A stretch of DNA of 64,000 bases from NCBI GenBank assembly GCA_905160935.1, contig CAJHZI010000447.1:2111001-2175000 (forward strand). Direction: 5' to 3'. The notes under the pieces are model-generated. The model did no database searches. It saw only the letters and a list, made by a program, of their open reading frames with translations, and was not told the DNA's origin. This stretch comes from Enchytraeus crypticus. Taxonomy: Eukaryota > Annelida > Clitellata > Enchytraeida > Enchytraeidae. A program made the translations under genes and the position numbers. Below, one piece after another: positions 1 to 8,556 of this stretch. Within the stretch, counting starts at the first letter, position 1. Each line of letters begins with the position of its first letter.

Positions 1-753
1 GAATTAGGTAAGTTAGAATATAATCCAGGCTTAAGATTTATAGCTAAAATATGTTTAAATTCATTATGGGGTAAATTTGGACAAGTACCTAAACATAGAC
101 AAAATAAATATATAGATAACGAGGTAGAGTTTTATCAAATTGTACTGAATGATAAAATAGAAAGCTTGTCTCTATCATTCTTAAATGATTCCATAGTTTA
201 TGCATCATATGAAACTAAAGATCAGTTCGTAAAAACAAGTTATAATACTAATATTTACATCGCATGTTTTACTTCAGCTTGGGCTAGATTAAGATTATAT
301 GATATGATTGATAGATTGGGAAAAAATGTATGTTACATGGATACGGATAGCGTTGTTTATATTGAAGATGAAACTAATAAGTACATATTTGAGAAGTACA
401 TAGGAGATTCATTAGGAGAATGGACAGATGAATTAAAAGGTAAGTACATTGAATTTTGGGCTTGTGCTCAATCAAAAGATTATGGATACATATTAGATGA
501 TGGAAAATACAAAGGAAAAGTTAAAGGATTCAGAGTAACATCTGAAACTGAGAATAAGATGAATCACCAAGCTAGAGTTGATCTTATTAAAGGTAGTATT
601 GGTAGTGTGGATATTAAATATACTCAATTTACTATTAAAAATAGTCAGATATTTACGAAAGATTTATTAAAACAATGGGGATTTCAATTTGACAAAAGAC
701 GTATAGTTAGAATAAGTGATAATGAAATATACACATTACCATATGGATATTGA
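1..753 (+). CDS. Polinton protein-primed DNA polymerase B, C-terminal part (5' end outside window)
   Basis: The frame is open from base 1, so the gene starts before the window; about 250 residues are present of a family that usually exceeds 1000. Family B motifs are visible in order: the motif B helix KICLNSLWGKFG near residues 16-27 (K-x3-NS-x-G type) and motif C YMDTDS encoded at 334-351, which holds the metal-binding aspartates. The protein would replicate the element by protein priming. It is the first of a packed plus-strand gene series with the packaging ATPase, integrase and capsid genes, which identifies a Maverick/Polinton rather than a lone polymerase. No stop or frameshift is seen in this part. 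Family call is firm; whether the element is still active cannot be told. Confidence 0.9.
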   Translation, partial: ELGKLEYNPGLRFIAKICLNSLWGKFGQVPKHRQNKYIDNEVEFYQIVLNDKIESLSLSFLNDSIVYASYETKDQFVKTSYNTNIYIACFTSAWARLRLYDMIDRLGKNVCYMDTDSVVYIEDETNKYIFEKYIGDSLGEWTDELKGKYIEFWACAQSKDYGYILDDGKYKGKVKGFRVTSETENKMNHQARVDLIKGSIGSVDIKYTQFTIKNSQIFTKDLLKQWGFQFDKRRIVRISDNEIYTLPYGY

Positions 754-780
754 GTTTTAATTTTAATAATTTAATTACTA

Positions 781-788
781 AATAAATG
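781..788 (+). promoter_or_regulatory. AATAAATG start-codon motif, first of a series in the Polinton
   Basis: The start codon is embedded in AATAAATG. The same octamer covers the starts at 786, 3115, 4745, 5975, 6839, 7154, 8557, 8847 and 9643. TAAATG with a different flank covers those at 2176 and 3428 and the minus-strand start at 2122. The starts at 1026 (TAAAATG) and 9250 and the AUG-less integrase lack it. AATAAA is also the poly(A) signal, so one octamer may serve the end of one gene and the start of the next. Its function is inferred only. Confidence 0.5.
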
Positions 789-1013
789 AGTGGATCTACT
801 CTAACTGGTGATTTAATTAGAAGAGTGAAAAAGTATGACACAGAGGAAGAGAGAAAAGAAGCAAAGTTAAAAGCTTATAAAAAATATGCTGCTAAAAAGT
901 ATTACTGTGAAATATGTGATAAAACCATGACACTGTATAATTACTCAGATCATATTAAAACAAAACTACATTTGAAAAATTTTCTTTCATATATAGAATC
1001 CTCTAATAAATAA
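786..1013 (+). CDS. Small basic protein with a U1-type C2H2 zinc finger (Polinton)
   Basis: A 75-residue, lysine-rich protein. The N-terminal half is charged. The C-terminal half has one finger, C-x2-C-x12-H-x5-H, starting at YYCEICDK and ending at KLHLKNF. The wide His spacing is that of U1/matrin-type fingers that bind RNA or DNA. The start is chosen at AATAAATG, 32 bases after the polymerase stop. The packaging ATPase downstream ends in a finger of the same spacing, so both may recognise the same nucleic acid or partner. No closer function can be given. Confidence 0.65.
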   Translation: MSGSTLTGDLIRRVKKYDTEEERKEAKLKAYKKYAAKKYYCEICDKTMTLYNYSDHIKTKLHLKNFLSYIESSNK

Positions 1014-1025
1014 GAGGTGTATAAA

Positions 1026-1448
1026 ATGGATACACGAGAGAGAGAACTTTTAGAATGTTTAGGACATGACGTTTGTAAAAGAAACCTTCCTTTCAAAGCT
1101 TTTGTTAATAAGTTGCTTGAACGAGTACGTAACTCCAAAGAAGCGATAACCTTACAAGACATAACGCTGAGAAAATTATTAGAAATGAAACTTTCTGACC
1201 AAATATCAGAGACTGACAATAAAGCATTAGAACACATGTTGAAATATGGAATTAATTGGGATACCCTTACATTTGGCACTCTCGATTTAATATATAAGAT
1301 ACGTGGCCAAAATTGTCATTTTCCAGAGTGGTATTGGAACAGAAGGTGTAAAACCTGTCACACACACGTAGATATGTTAGGATATACGCGTGAAGAAAGG
1401 GGTTGGTGTTCCAATTGCTATGCTCACGTAATAATAGTTAGTAAATGA
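1026..1448 (+). CDS. Uncharacterised Polinton protein with C-terminal zinc ribbon
   Basis: About 140 residues from the ATG at 1026; an in-frame GTG at 1017 extends the frame but is a less likely start. The C-terminal 35 residues carry two CxxC-type pairs, RCKTCHTH and WCSNCYAH, that could hold one zinc. The rest is helical and charged. Spacing to the preceding gene is 12 bases. The start context is TAAAATG, a variant of the TAAATG seen at most starts here. I do not recognise the family; a DNA-binding or regulatory role is a guess. Confidence 0.5.
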   Translation: MDTRERELLECLGHDVCKRNLPFKAFVNKLLERVRNSKEAITLQDITLRKLLEMKLSDQISETDNKALEHMLKYGINWDTLTFGTLDLIYKIRGQNCHFPEWYWNRRCKTCHTHVDMLGYTREERGWCSNCYAHVIIVSK

Positions 1449-1529
1449 ATACATCTAATGTTACAGTTAAATCTTATCTACCTTCAGAAAAAGAGAGGGT
1501 AAGATCTAAATTATAACAGGTTATGATTT

Positions 1530-1900
1530 TAAAAGATACTAATCACTAATAGCTACCCAGTGACATTGATTATTATTCTTTATTATTGTTATTATCATTA
1601 TTATTATTATTATTATTATTTATTTATTATAATATTATTATTTTTATTATTTTATTATTATTATGATATTATTATGATAGATGTTTTAAGATAACTTTTA
1701 ACAGCAGGTAAAGATATACTAATTACCAATAGCTATCCAGTGACATTGATTATTATTCTTTATTATTATTATTATTTATTTATTATTCTAATATTATTAT
1801 TTTTATTATTTTATTATTATTATGATATTATTATGATACATATTTTAAGATAACTTTTAATAGCAGGTAAAGATATACTAATTACCAATAGCCGCCCAAT
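1530..1900. repeat. Three degenerate copies of a ~160-180 bp unit with TTA-rich filler
   Basis: Similar blocks occur near 1535-1580, 1690-1765 and 1855-1900. Each has a core like GCAGGTAAAGATATACTAAT followed by an (A)TAGC..CC(A/C)(A/G)TGACATTGAT core. The first two run into TTATTATT-rich filler. Read on the minus strand, each core holds the last codons and stop of the small gene at 1879-2122, so the 3' end of that gene has been copied twice and joined to trinucleotide repeats. Nothing else is seen in 1449-1878. Confidence 0.7.
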
Positions 1901-2122
1901 GACATTGATCTCCAGGTTTATAATGACCTTCTACAAAATATTGAAAACTATCTTTTGTAATATTACACGGGTTAATATGCAGAGCCCAATCCTGACCATA
2001 TCGAGCTGATCTACTAACTGACAAATAACAACTGGAGGTTCTGTAAATTTATGAGGTGTAAATCCTGATCCACCACTAAATCTTGAACCAAGTATATTTT
2101 GCTTTCCAAACTCCACTTTCAT
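1879..2122 (-). pseudogene. Small minus-strand Polinton gene, broken by one frameshift
   Basis: The only minus-strand gene of the element. From an ATG at 2122 in TTAAATG it reads about 35 Gly/Phe/Pro-containing residues. In that frame it then drifts to an early stop at 1931. An overlapping minus-strand frame, entered by a one-base shift near 2010-2020, reads on with sensible composition (Trp, His, Cys, Gly-rich) to a TAG at 1879. The intact product would be about 80 residues. Its family is not recognised. The shift may be a mutation or a sequencing error. Extra copies of its 3' end lie downstream at 1530-1765. Confidence 0.5.
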
Positions 2123-2175
2123 TTAATAGGTAAATATTTAATTGAAATATTTTTAAGTGGAGTTTATACAGATAA

Positions 2176-3099
2176 ATGGAAGCGAAGTATTACTGGATAT
2201 CTAAGAAGAGTAAGAAGCATTCAGATATATTTCCGGAGTCATTCCGATGCTTAATAATCGGACAATCAGGTTCCGGGAAAACGGCTTTACTTATGCGGAT
2301 GCTACTTCAGGAAGATATGTTAGATTACAATAAACTATATGTATTTGGAAGATCCCTTCATCAACCGGAATATCAAATACTAAAAGCTGGCTTTGATAAT
2401 AAATTACCAAAGTCTGATATAACAGAAATCCTAATGCATAATTCAATGATTAATGAACTCGATGAAAAACCGGAAGTTATAGCAACAGGACTTGCATATG
2501 ATTTAGAAGATGAGGAGAAAGGAGATATTTCCTGTGAATATTATGAAGATCCAAATGATATTCCTGATCCTAAAGAGTTTGATAAGGAGAACAAGAATCT
2601 TATAATATTTGACGATATTATGACTGATAAGAATCAATCGGCACCTGGTGCATTTTTTACTAGAAGCAGACATAATAATATCGACTGTATTTACATTTCT
2701 CAAAATTATTATCATTTACCTAGACATACAATTAGATCAAATTCTAACTTTCTAATCTTATTCAATCTAGATCCCACAGACACCGATCATTTATATAGAG
2801 ATTCTGGAGCAAGCGTTGATTTTAAAGATATTAATAAATTTAGACAGTTATGTGAACAAGCATGGTCGAAGAAATATGGATATTTAGTTATTGATAAATC
2901 TAAATCAAATCTCAATGAAAAATATAGATTTCAATTGGAACTTGAAAATCCTGTACAGTTAGTTGAAAATATAATATCACAACCTATAGATAGAATACGT
3001 AGAGCTACAAAAACTTGTACATCTTGCAACCTAACAATGTTAAGCTCTAGTCATGCCAAACATCTTAAATCGAAGCGTCATAAAAAAGCTTTCATATAA
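2176..3099 (+). CDS. Polinton DNA-packaging ATPase (FtsK/HerA-like) with C-terminal C2H2 finger
   Basis: A 307-residue genome-packaging ATPase of the A32/FtsK-HerA type that would drive DNA into the capsid. The Walker A motif GQSGSGKT is at residues 29-36 and Walker B LIIFDD at 142-147; an SQN motif (YISQNYYHLP) follows near residue 175, as in viral packaging ATPases. The last 35 residues add a zinc finger CTSC-x12-H-x5-H (about 281-302) with the same spacing as the small protein at 786-1013. The start is at ATAAATG. The frame is intact. Neighbours on both sides are Polinton virion genes. Confidence 0.9.
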   Translation: MEAKYYWISKKSKKHSDIFPESFRCLIIGQSGSGKTALLMRMLLQEDMLDYNKLYVFGRSLHQPEYQILKAGFDNKLPKSDITEILMHNSMINELDEKPEVIATGLAYDLEDEEKGDISCEYYEDPNDIPDPKEFDKENKNLIIFDDIMTDKNQSAPGAFFTRSRHNNIDCIYISQNYYHLPRHTIRSNSNFLILFNLDPTDTDHLYRDSGASVDFKDINKFRQLCEQAWSKKYGYLVIDKSKSNLNEKYRFQLELENPVQLVENIISQPIDRIRRATKTCTSCNLTMLSSSHAKHLKSKRHKKAFI

Positions 3100-3114
3100 T
3101 CTTTCACATAATAA

Positions 3115-3402
3115 ATGGACGCACAACTTCTGAAGCTTGCTGATCTAACTATTGATCATTCCTACTATGTAATTGGATACAAACCGATATATACTAAATT
3201 TGGAGATACTTATATTATCAGATGTACACACATCCTTAACGATGAAGAATTTGAAATGTTCGCAACTAAATTAATAGCTGCATACATTTCTGAATATTCT
3301 CCTAAAGATAAATTCTCATTCACTGTTAGAAAAAATTCTAAATACACATACGCTCAAATTTCGGGATATAACCCAAGTTCATCATATATTCGATTAAATT
3401 AA
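3115..3402 (+). CDS. Small Polinton protein of unknown function
   Basis: A 95-residue protein starting in AATAAATG, 15 bases after the ATPase stop. It shows alternating strands (YYVIGYKPI, DTYIIRC, KFSFTVR, YAQISGY) and a central EFEMFATK segment, a pattern often found in small proteins at this position in Polintons. The predicted all-beta character could fit an OB-like fold that binds single-stranded DNA, but no diagnostic residue supports that. No transmembrane segment or cysteine cluster. Confidence 0.55.
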   Translation: MDAQLLKLADLTIDHSYYVIGYKPIYTKFGDTYIIRCTHILNDEEFEMFATKLIAAYISEYSPKDKFSFTVRKNSKYTYAQISGYNPSSSYIRLN

Positions 3403-3427
3403 CAATGGGAATTTTTTACTTTACTAA

Positions 3428-3976
3428 ATGGAAATATATTGTCTAAAATGTAAAAGTAAAACTTCAACTTTAAACTTAATTGAATCTGTAACTAAAAATA
3501 ATAAACCAATACTTAAAGGAAAATGTGAAATTTGTGGATCTAAAAAGAATAGATTTATATCAAAGTCTAAAACTGGAGGTGATATCGTTTCATCTGTAAT
3601 TTCTAAAATACCTAATGAATTTCATCTTAGAACTCTGAAAGGTAAGAAATATTCATTCTGTGGTCCCAATACAAAGCTAGAGGAAAGATTAAATCCTGAT
3701 GACACACCAAAAGAATGGTCAAAGCCTATAAATAAAGTTGATGAAGTTTGTTTAAAACATGATTTAGCTTATAGAGATTCTGATTTAGGAAAGGGAACTA
3801 GACGTGAAGCAGATAAGAAAATGTTACAAGAACTTGATAATCTTAAAGATTTGAATTTTAATGAAAAATTAGGTAAAGCAGTTATTAAGCCGATTATAGC
3901 TGCAAAATATAAATTAGGTTTAGGAATATTAAAAAAAACAAAATCGAAGAAGCTAAAGAATTACACAAACCCATAA
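3428..3976 (+). CDS. Phospholipase A2-like virion protein with N-terminal zinc ribbon (Polinton/adintovirus type)
   Basis: A 182-residue protein. Residues 4-38 form a zinc ribbon with two CxxC pairs (CLKC and CEIC), resembling the DUF5679 type. Residues 77-116 hold the PLA2 signature: a calcium-loop-like FCGPNT and the catalytic helix CLKHDLAYRD with the His-Asp pair at 111-112. Parvovirus VP1 and adintovirus PLA2 domains have this short form and act on endosomal membranes. The C-terminus is lysine-rich. The last 45 bases overlap the integrase frame, which is one base back. A run of eight A at 3931-3938 lies in the overlap. The start context is ACTAAATG. Confidence 0.75.
   Translation: MEIYCLKCKSKTSTLNLIESVTKNNKPILKGKCEICGSKKNRFISKSKTGGDIVSSVISKIPNEFHLRTLKGKKYSFCGPNTKLEERLNPDDTPKEWSKPINKVDEVCLKHDLAYRDSDLGKGTRREADKKMLQELDNLKDLNFNEKLGKAVIKPIIAAKYKLGLGILKKTKSKKLKNYTNP
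3931..3937 (+). promoter_or_regulatory. Possible -1 ribosomal slippery heptamer between PLA2-like and integrase frames
   Basis: In the PLA2 frame the codons here read TTA AAA AAA ACA, so A-AAA-AAA is in register for a -1 shift. Slippage puts ribosomes directly into the integrase frame. That frame is open from 3913 and has no AUG before the catalytic domain. I did not identify a clear downstream pseudoknot by eye. Confidence 0.4.
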
Positions 3977-4728
3977 TAAAGAAATTTAAACGAAGAAAAG
4001 TTATAGTGTATAATATAGATGATATATGGTCAGCAGATTTAGTTGATATGAGACAATACGCAAAGCAAAATAAAGGATTCAATTACATTCTCACTGTAAT
4101 AGATGTATTCTCTAAATTTGGTTGGGCAATACCGATAAAAGTTAAGACAGGTAAACAAATGATTGAATTATTTCAACAATTATTCAAAGAAAGAAAACCT
4201 AAAAAATTATGGACTGATGCAGGAAAGGAATTTATTAACAAAGAATTTAAGAAATTCTTAACTGATAATGAAATAGAGTTATATCAAACGTTCAATGAAG
4301 GTAAGGCTGTTGTTATTGAAAGATTTAATAGAACTATTAAAGAAAAGATGTGGAGATATTTTACTGAAACAGGAAGTAATAAATATTTAGATGCTTTACC
4401 TAAACTGATTCATGAATATAATAATACAATTCATTCTGCAATTAAAATGACTCCAACTGAAGGATCAAAGTTGGAAAATGAACACAAAATTAATTACATA
4501 CCACAACCTACTAAAGAGAAACCAAAATTTAAAATAGGTGATAGAGTTAGAATTTATAAATATAAAAAATTATTTTCAAAAGGTTACGAAACAAATTGGA
4601 CTGAAGAAATATTCACTGTATCTCAAATTATCAATTCATCTCCTATAACATATAAAATAAAAGATTTAAACGGAGAAGATATTATTGGTTCCTTTTACAA
4701 ACAAGAATTGAATTTATCATCATTTTAA
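3937..4728 (+). CDS. Retroviral-type DDE integrase of the Polinton
   Basis: About 260 residues in an rve-fold integrase that would insert the element. The N-terminal part has the Polinton-typical ELHKP stretch. The catalytic triad is visible: Asp in WSADLVDM (codons near 4030-4050), Asp in LWTDAGKEF (4207-4233) and Glu in VIERFNRT (4312-4335). An SH3-like C-terminal region follows (GDRVRIYKY). The frame is open from 3913 without any ATG until the Met of LVDM at 4048, inside the catalytic domain. It is therefore probably made by -1 frameshifting from the PLA2-like frame, by a GTG at 4006, or it was separated by an indel. The chromodomain that often follows in this family is absent; a lone one lies at 11057-11245. 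Confidence 0.85.
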   Translation, partial: NKIEEAKELHKPIIKKFKRRKVIVYNIDDIWSADLVDMRQYAKQNKGFNYILTVIDVFSKFGWAIPIKVKTGKQMIELFQQLFKERKPKKLWTDAGKEFINKEFKKFLTDNEIELYQTFNEGKAVVIERFNRTIKEKMWRYFTETGSNKYLDALPKLIHEYNNTIHSAIKMTPTEGSKLENEHKINYIPQPTKEKPKFKIGDRVRIYKYKKLFSKGYETNWTEEIFTVSQIINSSPITYKIKDLNGEDIIGSFYKQELNLSSF

Positions 4729-4744
4729 AAAATATAGTTAATAA

Positions 4745-5968
4745 ATGAGTTCATTAGTAAGGTTTAAAGAAGAGTTGATGAATGGAGAAAATCAAGAATT
4801 GCTCAAGAAAGTATCCACTCAGAATAGAAAATTAAGGAAAAGATTTGATGATGAAGTTATTGCTAAACAAAATGTACAAACAGATCTAAAGGAAATATAC
4901 AAACCTATTACAGATACGCAACAGTTAACTATCAGTAAGCAGATAACAAGAACGGATGATTTGTTTCAGCAATTGTTAACAGACTTACAAGGTAAACATG
5001 ATAGATCATCACGATTACTTGCAGATATTATTAGAGGTCTAGTGAGATGTAAGGAAGAAACTAGACAACAAGGTTTAGATATTATCAGCTCAATAGCAAA
5101 ACAACCATTATTAGCAGAATTAATTAGCAAATTAAATAACTATCCAGAATTAGTTAAGAAAATTATGCATCCTGATGGTATACAGAATCTTAATGAACAA
5201 GACAGAAAAACACTAGAACCTTTAAATCATCTCAATGATGATGATCTAAGAACACTTGTACATTATTACTCGTTAAAGGAAAAAATGAAATCCTATGAGG
5301 AAGAGTTACCGGAAGAAGATTTACAATTACCTACTTACACAGATTCTGTATTTCAGGAAAACCCAACTGATAATAAAATGTATAAAGAAGTAATGGTTAG
5401 TTTAAAGAAAAGAAAACCCGGATTAAATAATAAAGGTAAACATGGAATCGTAACTGTTTCACCTATCTTTTATTACGAAGAAAATGATTCTGATACTGTA
5501 AAATTTGGTAACTACAATGTTCTATTCAAAGATAATAAAATTAAAATTGCAGATAAAGAATATATTCTTACACAAGGTTTAGAGTTATTATTGAATAAAG
5601 TTAATCCTACTTTAGATGAAAGAATATTAGATACAGATTTAAATAATTATTTAACAATATGCATTGATGCAGGATTCGATTATAGGAAGCATATTGCAAT
5701 AGGTAAAAAGTTACACAACGTTCTTAAAAAACTAAATAGATTGGATGAATTGGATAAAGATGTTCAAGTGATAGGTAATGGACTAAATACAATAATTCTA
5801 TCAGATAATGTAGATACATTAAAAGAAAGATTAAATCTATTGATTGGGGAATATTCAGCAGGAAATAAAAGTATGTTTAATGAAATTAATGCTATTTTAG
5901 ATATTTTATTCAATAAAGGAATAATAACTAAGAAACAACTAAGAAACATTATACGCAAAATTAAATAA
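4745..5968 (+). CDS. Polinton coiled-coil protein with conserved C-terminal domain
   Basis: A 407-residue protein starting in AATAAATG. Residues 1-130 are rich in Lys/Glu/Gln with heptad-like leucines and look like coiled coil. Residues about 230-290 have a beta-rich stretch with a FGNYNVLF and ILTQGLELLLNKVNP-like pattern. This resembles the domain catalogued as DUF8207 in many Polinton-encoded proteins. The C-terminus is helical and basic. No catalytic motif is seen. Its place between integrase and penton genes fits a virion-associated or assembly protein, but that is inference. Confidence 0.6.
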   Translation: MSSLVRFKEELMNGENQELLKKVSTQNRKLRKRFDDEVIAKQNVQTDLKEIYKPITDTQQLTISKQITRTDDLFQQLLTDLQGKHDRSSRLLADIIRGLVRCKEETRQQGLDIISSIAKQPLLAELISKLNNYPELVKKIMHPDGIQNLNEQDRKTLEPLNHLNDDDLRTLVHYYSLKEKMKSYEEELPEEDLQLPTYTDSVFQENPTDNKMYKEVMVSLKKRKPGLNNKGKHGIVTVSPIFYYEENDSDTVKFGNYNVLFKDNKIKIADKEYILTQGLELLLNKVNPTLDERILDTDLNNYLTICIDAGFDYRKHIAIGKKLHNVLKKLNRLDELDKDVQVIGNGLNTIILSDNVDTLKERLNLLIGEYSAGNKSMFNEINAILDILFNKGIITKKQLRNIIRKIK

Positions 5969-5974
5969 TAATAA

Positions 5975-6769
5975 ATGGAACAGAAATTAATTAATTTACT
6001 TGAACCCATTTCTGCTTACTTTCAGAAAAAGTCTATATCTAAATCTATTCTGATAACCTATGATAATTCAGCCGAAGTTTATACTATTAAATTTCCTAAT
6101 CCCATTATTCTTAATGATTATGATCTAGAAATTGCACTTGTAAATTTAGAGACATGGTATAGTTTTGCAAATATTACACTAGCAAATAATAATTTTAAGT
6201 ATTCAGTAGATGGTGGAAATACTTGGAAATTAATAACTATTGAAATTGGAGCATATCAAATTGAAGCAATAAATGATGAGATTCAAAGGTTGATGAAACT
6301 AAATGGAGATTGGGATTCTGTTAGTAATGCTTATTACATAACTTTATCACCTAATACTTCAACCTTGAAATCGATTATTGATATAACAAATTCAGACTAT
6401 AAAGTTGATTTCACAATACCGAACTCACTAAGAAGTATATTAGGTTTTGATGATATAATTTTATCAAAAGGACGTAATGAATCACAATATATTGTTAACA
6501 TTATCGAGTTCAACAGTATATTTGTTAATTGCGATTGTATAACTGAATCGTTTGTTAACGGAATATCATCTCCAGTTTTATATTCATTTGGACATAAGGT
6601 GCAGCCAGGTTTTAGAATTGTAGAATCGCCAGTTAATCTTGTTTATTTACCATTGAATAGAAAAACATTGAGTGAACTTAGTATTTGGATAACAGATCAA
6701 GATGGAAGACCTATAGATTTTAGAGGAGAGAATATTACATGTAGATTTCATATTAGAAGCGTAAAATAA
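5975..6769 (+). CDS. Penton-like minor capsid protein (single jelly roll)
   Basis: A 264-residue, strand-rich protein with almost no charged clusters, as expected for the Polinton minor capsid protein that closes the icosahedral vertices. The C-terminal part has the pattern PLNRKTLSELSIWITDQDG followed by a phenylalanine-rich strand pair, typical of these penton proteins. It starts in AATAAATG, six bases after the previous stop, and lies one small gene away from the hexon-like gene. The frame is intact. Confidence 0.75.
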   Translation: MEQKLINLLEPISAYFQKKSISKSILITYDNSAEVYTIKFPNPIILNDYDLEIALVNLETWYSFANITLANNNFKYSVDGGNTWKLITIEIGAYQIEAINDEIQRLMKLNGDWDSVSNAYYITLSPNTSTLKSIIDITNSDYKVDFTIPNSLRSILGFDDIILSKGRNESQYIVNIIEFNSIFVNCDCITESFVNGISSPVLYSFGHKVQPGFRIVESPVNLVYLPLNRKTLSELSIWITDQDGRPIDFRGENITCRFHIRSVK

Positions 6770-6838
6770 GGTTATTACTCAGGATGTACAAAATTAAGCA
6801 AAAAAATATATATATAATTATAAATTAATGATTAATAA

Positions 6839-7138
6839 ATGGGTCTCAAGCTAAAGAGGAGAGAAAGTAGAAAAGTATTATGTGGAAAGGGTTATTGTCA
6901 TTGTAGAAATAGAGAATATGTAAGTGGTAAAGGTTTTGTAGATATTTTAAAAGTTTTATCTTTACCTAAAGACATTGGTATTAACTCTCCAACAGAAGCA
7001 ATAGCAAATACTGTAAAGTTTGCTGATTCAACAAAAGCAATTGTTCAAGAGATAAGGAATAAAAGAAAACCTGAGTTACAAAATATTGTTGATAGAATTA
7101 ATCAATTTAAAATTGGAACTGGATTTGCTTACGTTTAG
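6839..7138 (+). CDS. Small basic Polinton protein between the two capsid genes
   Basis: A 99-residue protein starting in AATAAATG. It begins with a strongly basic stretch (LKLKRRESRKV), followed by a Cys-rich GKGYCHCR, a GKGF segment and a C-terminal KIGTGFAYV. The paired Gly-x-Gly-Phe segments are reminiscent of the processing or interior-binding sites of small adenovirus-type core proteins, but this is weak. An interior or DNA-condensing virion protein is the most likely role. It follows a 69-base gap, the longest between genes in this cluster. Confidence 0.5.
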   Translation: MGLKLKRRESRKVLCGKGYCHCRNREYVSGKGFVDILKVLSLPKDIGINSPTEAIANTVKFADSTKAIVQEIRNKRKPELQNIVDRINQFKIGTGFAYV

Positions 7139-7153
7139 TTTTTTCATTAATAA

Positions 7154-8539
7154 ATGGAGAAAGTAAAGGAGTCTTATTTGGAGCTTGAAAAATCTTTTAA
7201 TTATGATGAATCTGTAGAAAAGTTTCAATACAGAGTTTATGATCCATCTCAAGGAACTGCACTTAATGCAAATGGACAAGAAATTAGAATTCAAATTTTA
7301 AGTGAAGATATCTGGTCATTACCTTGTAAGAGTTTTCTTTACATTGAAGGACAATTACAAGATTCTACTACTAATCAACCTTATGCTGCAAATAGTTTAG
7401 TAGCATTACAAAATAATGCTATGATGTATCTATTTAGCGAAGCAAGATATCATATAGGAGATCATGAAGTTGAGAGATTTCAATATCCAGGTCATACTAC
7501 AACAATAGATGCATTATTAACTAAAAGTAATAGTTTCAATGGAATGGATCAATGTTGGAGCTTAGATTCTGGTAATGGAACACCTCAAACTTTAAGTGAA
7601 ATTGTGAATTTAGTAGCAGGAGATATTCCAGGAAATACTGCTGCTAATATATTAACAGCTTTACAAACAACTGTTACTAGATTAACAGAAGGACTGATCA
7701 ATCAAAATAAGGGATTTGAAGAAAGAAGAAATTATACATCTGGATCATTTGCATTCAAAATTCCTTTAGAATTTATATTTAATTTCTGTAAACAATATAG
7801 AAAGATTATTTATGGATGTAAGCATTCAATTGTTTTTCCTAGACAAACTGATACTCAGGCAATAATACGAAATGGTGGAGTTGCTAATGCTGGTAAGGTA
7901 AACTTAACTAAGATACAATGGCATATTCCAGTAGTTACAGTAAGTTTAGAAGAAAGAGGAATTTTAAATGATTACATTAAGAAAAAAGAATCGTTTCCGC
8001 TTTGTTTTATGAATAAGAAATCTGAGAACACTATTGTTCCCCAAGCTACTGAATTTGCTTGGAGATTATCTATAGCTTCAGGTATAGAAAAACCTAGATA
8101 TATCGTTGTAGGCTTTCAATCTCCAGCAGCTAATCAAGCAGAAACTAATTATGCTATATTCAATGCTAATGTGCAAGTAATTAATGCTTATGTTGAATTG
8201 AATAGTGAAAGATATCCAAGCAATGATTATATAACTAATTATGACAGTAATCAGTATGCTCAATTTTATAATTCGTTTAAAGAATTTAAGAAAAGTTATT
8301 CTGAAGATGAAGAAGAGAATGATTGTATATCGTATCAAGCTTTTAAGAAGTTGTTTAGGTTATACGTATTTGATGTATCGAAACAGTCTGAGAGACTTAA
8401 AAATACTGTTGTAGATATCAGAGTAACTTTTAAGTTTAGTGCAAATGCTCCCGCAAATACTACAGCTTATGCAGTTGTATATCATGATAGAATGTGGTCG
8501 ATAGAATCAGATGGTAGTAAGCAATATATCAGATATTAG
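7154..8539 (+). CDS. Hexon-like major capsid protein (double jelly roll)
   Basis: A 461-residue protein, the length expected of a Polinton/adintovirus double-jelly-roll major capsid protein. It would form the trimers that tile the capsid. Features typical of the family are an N-terminal helix with acidic and aromatic residues, an early IWSLPCKSFLYIEG strand pair, a mid-protein IQWHIPVVTVSL segment at the link between the two jelly rolls, and a C-terminal DIRVTFKFSANAPANTTAY strand pair. It starts in AATAAATG. The frame is intact, in contrast to the broken small gene that follows. Confidence 0.85.
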   Translation: MEKVKESYLELEKSFNYDESVEKFQYRVYDPSQGTALNANGQEIRIQILSEDIWSLPCKSFLYIEGQLQDSTTNQPYAANSLVALQNNAMMYLFSEARYHIGDHEVERFQYPGHTTTIDALLTKSNSFNGMDQCWSLDSGNGTPQTLSEIVNLVAGDIPGNTAANILTALQTTVTRLTEGLINQNKGFEERRNYTSGSFAFKIPLEFIFNFCKQYRKIIYGCKHSIVFPRQTDTQAIIRNGGVANAGKVNLTKIQWHIPVVTVSLEERGILNDYIKKKESFPLCFMNKKSENTIVPQATEFAWRLSIASGIEKPRYIVVGFQSPAANQAETNYAIFNANVQVINAYVELNSERYPSNDYITNYDSNQYAQFYNSFKEFKKSYSEDEEENDCISYQAFKKLFRLYVFDVSKQSERLKNTVVDIRVTFKFSANAPANTTAYAVVYHDRMWSIESDGSKQYIRY

Positions 8540-8556
8540 AATTTTTGGCTAAATAA

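Noticed and set aside
3937-4728. Retrovirus or LTR element because of the integrase
   Set aside because: No gag, RT or LTR nearby; the integrase is of the Polinton type and sits among capsid genes.
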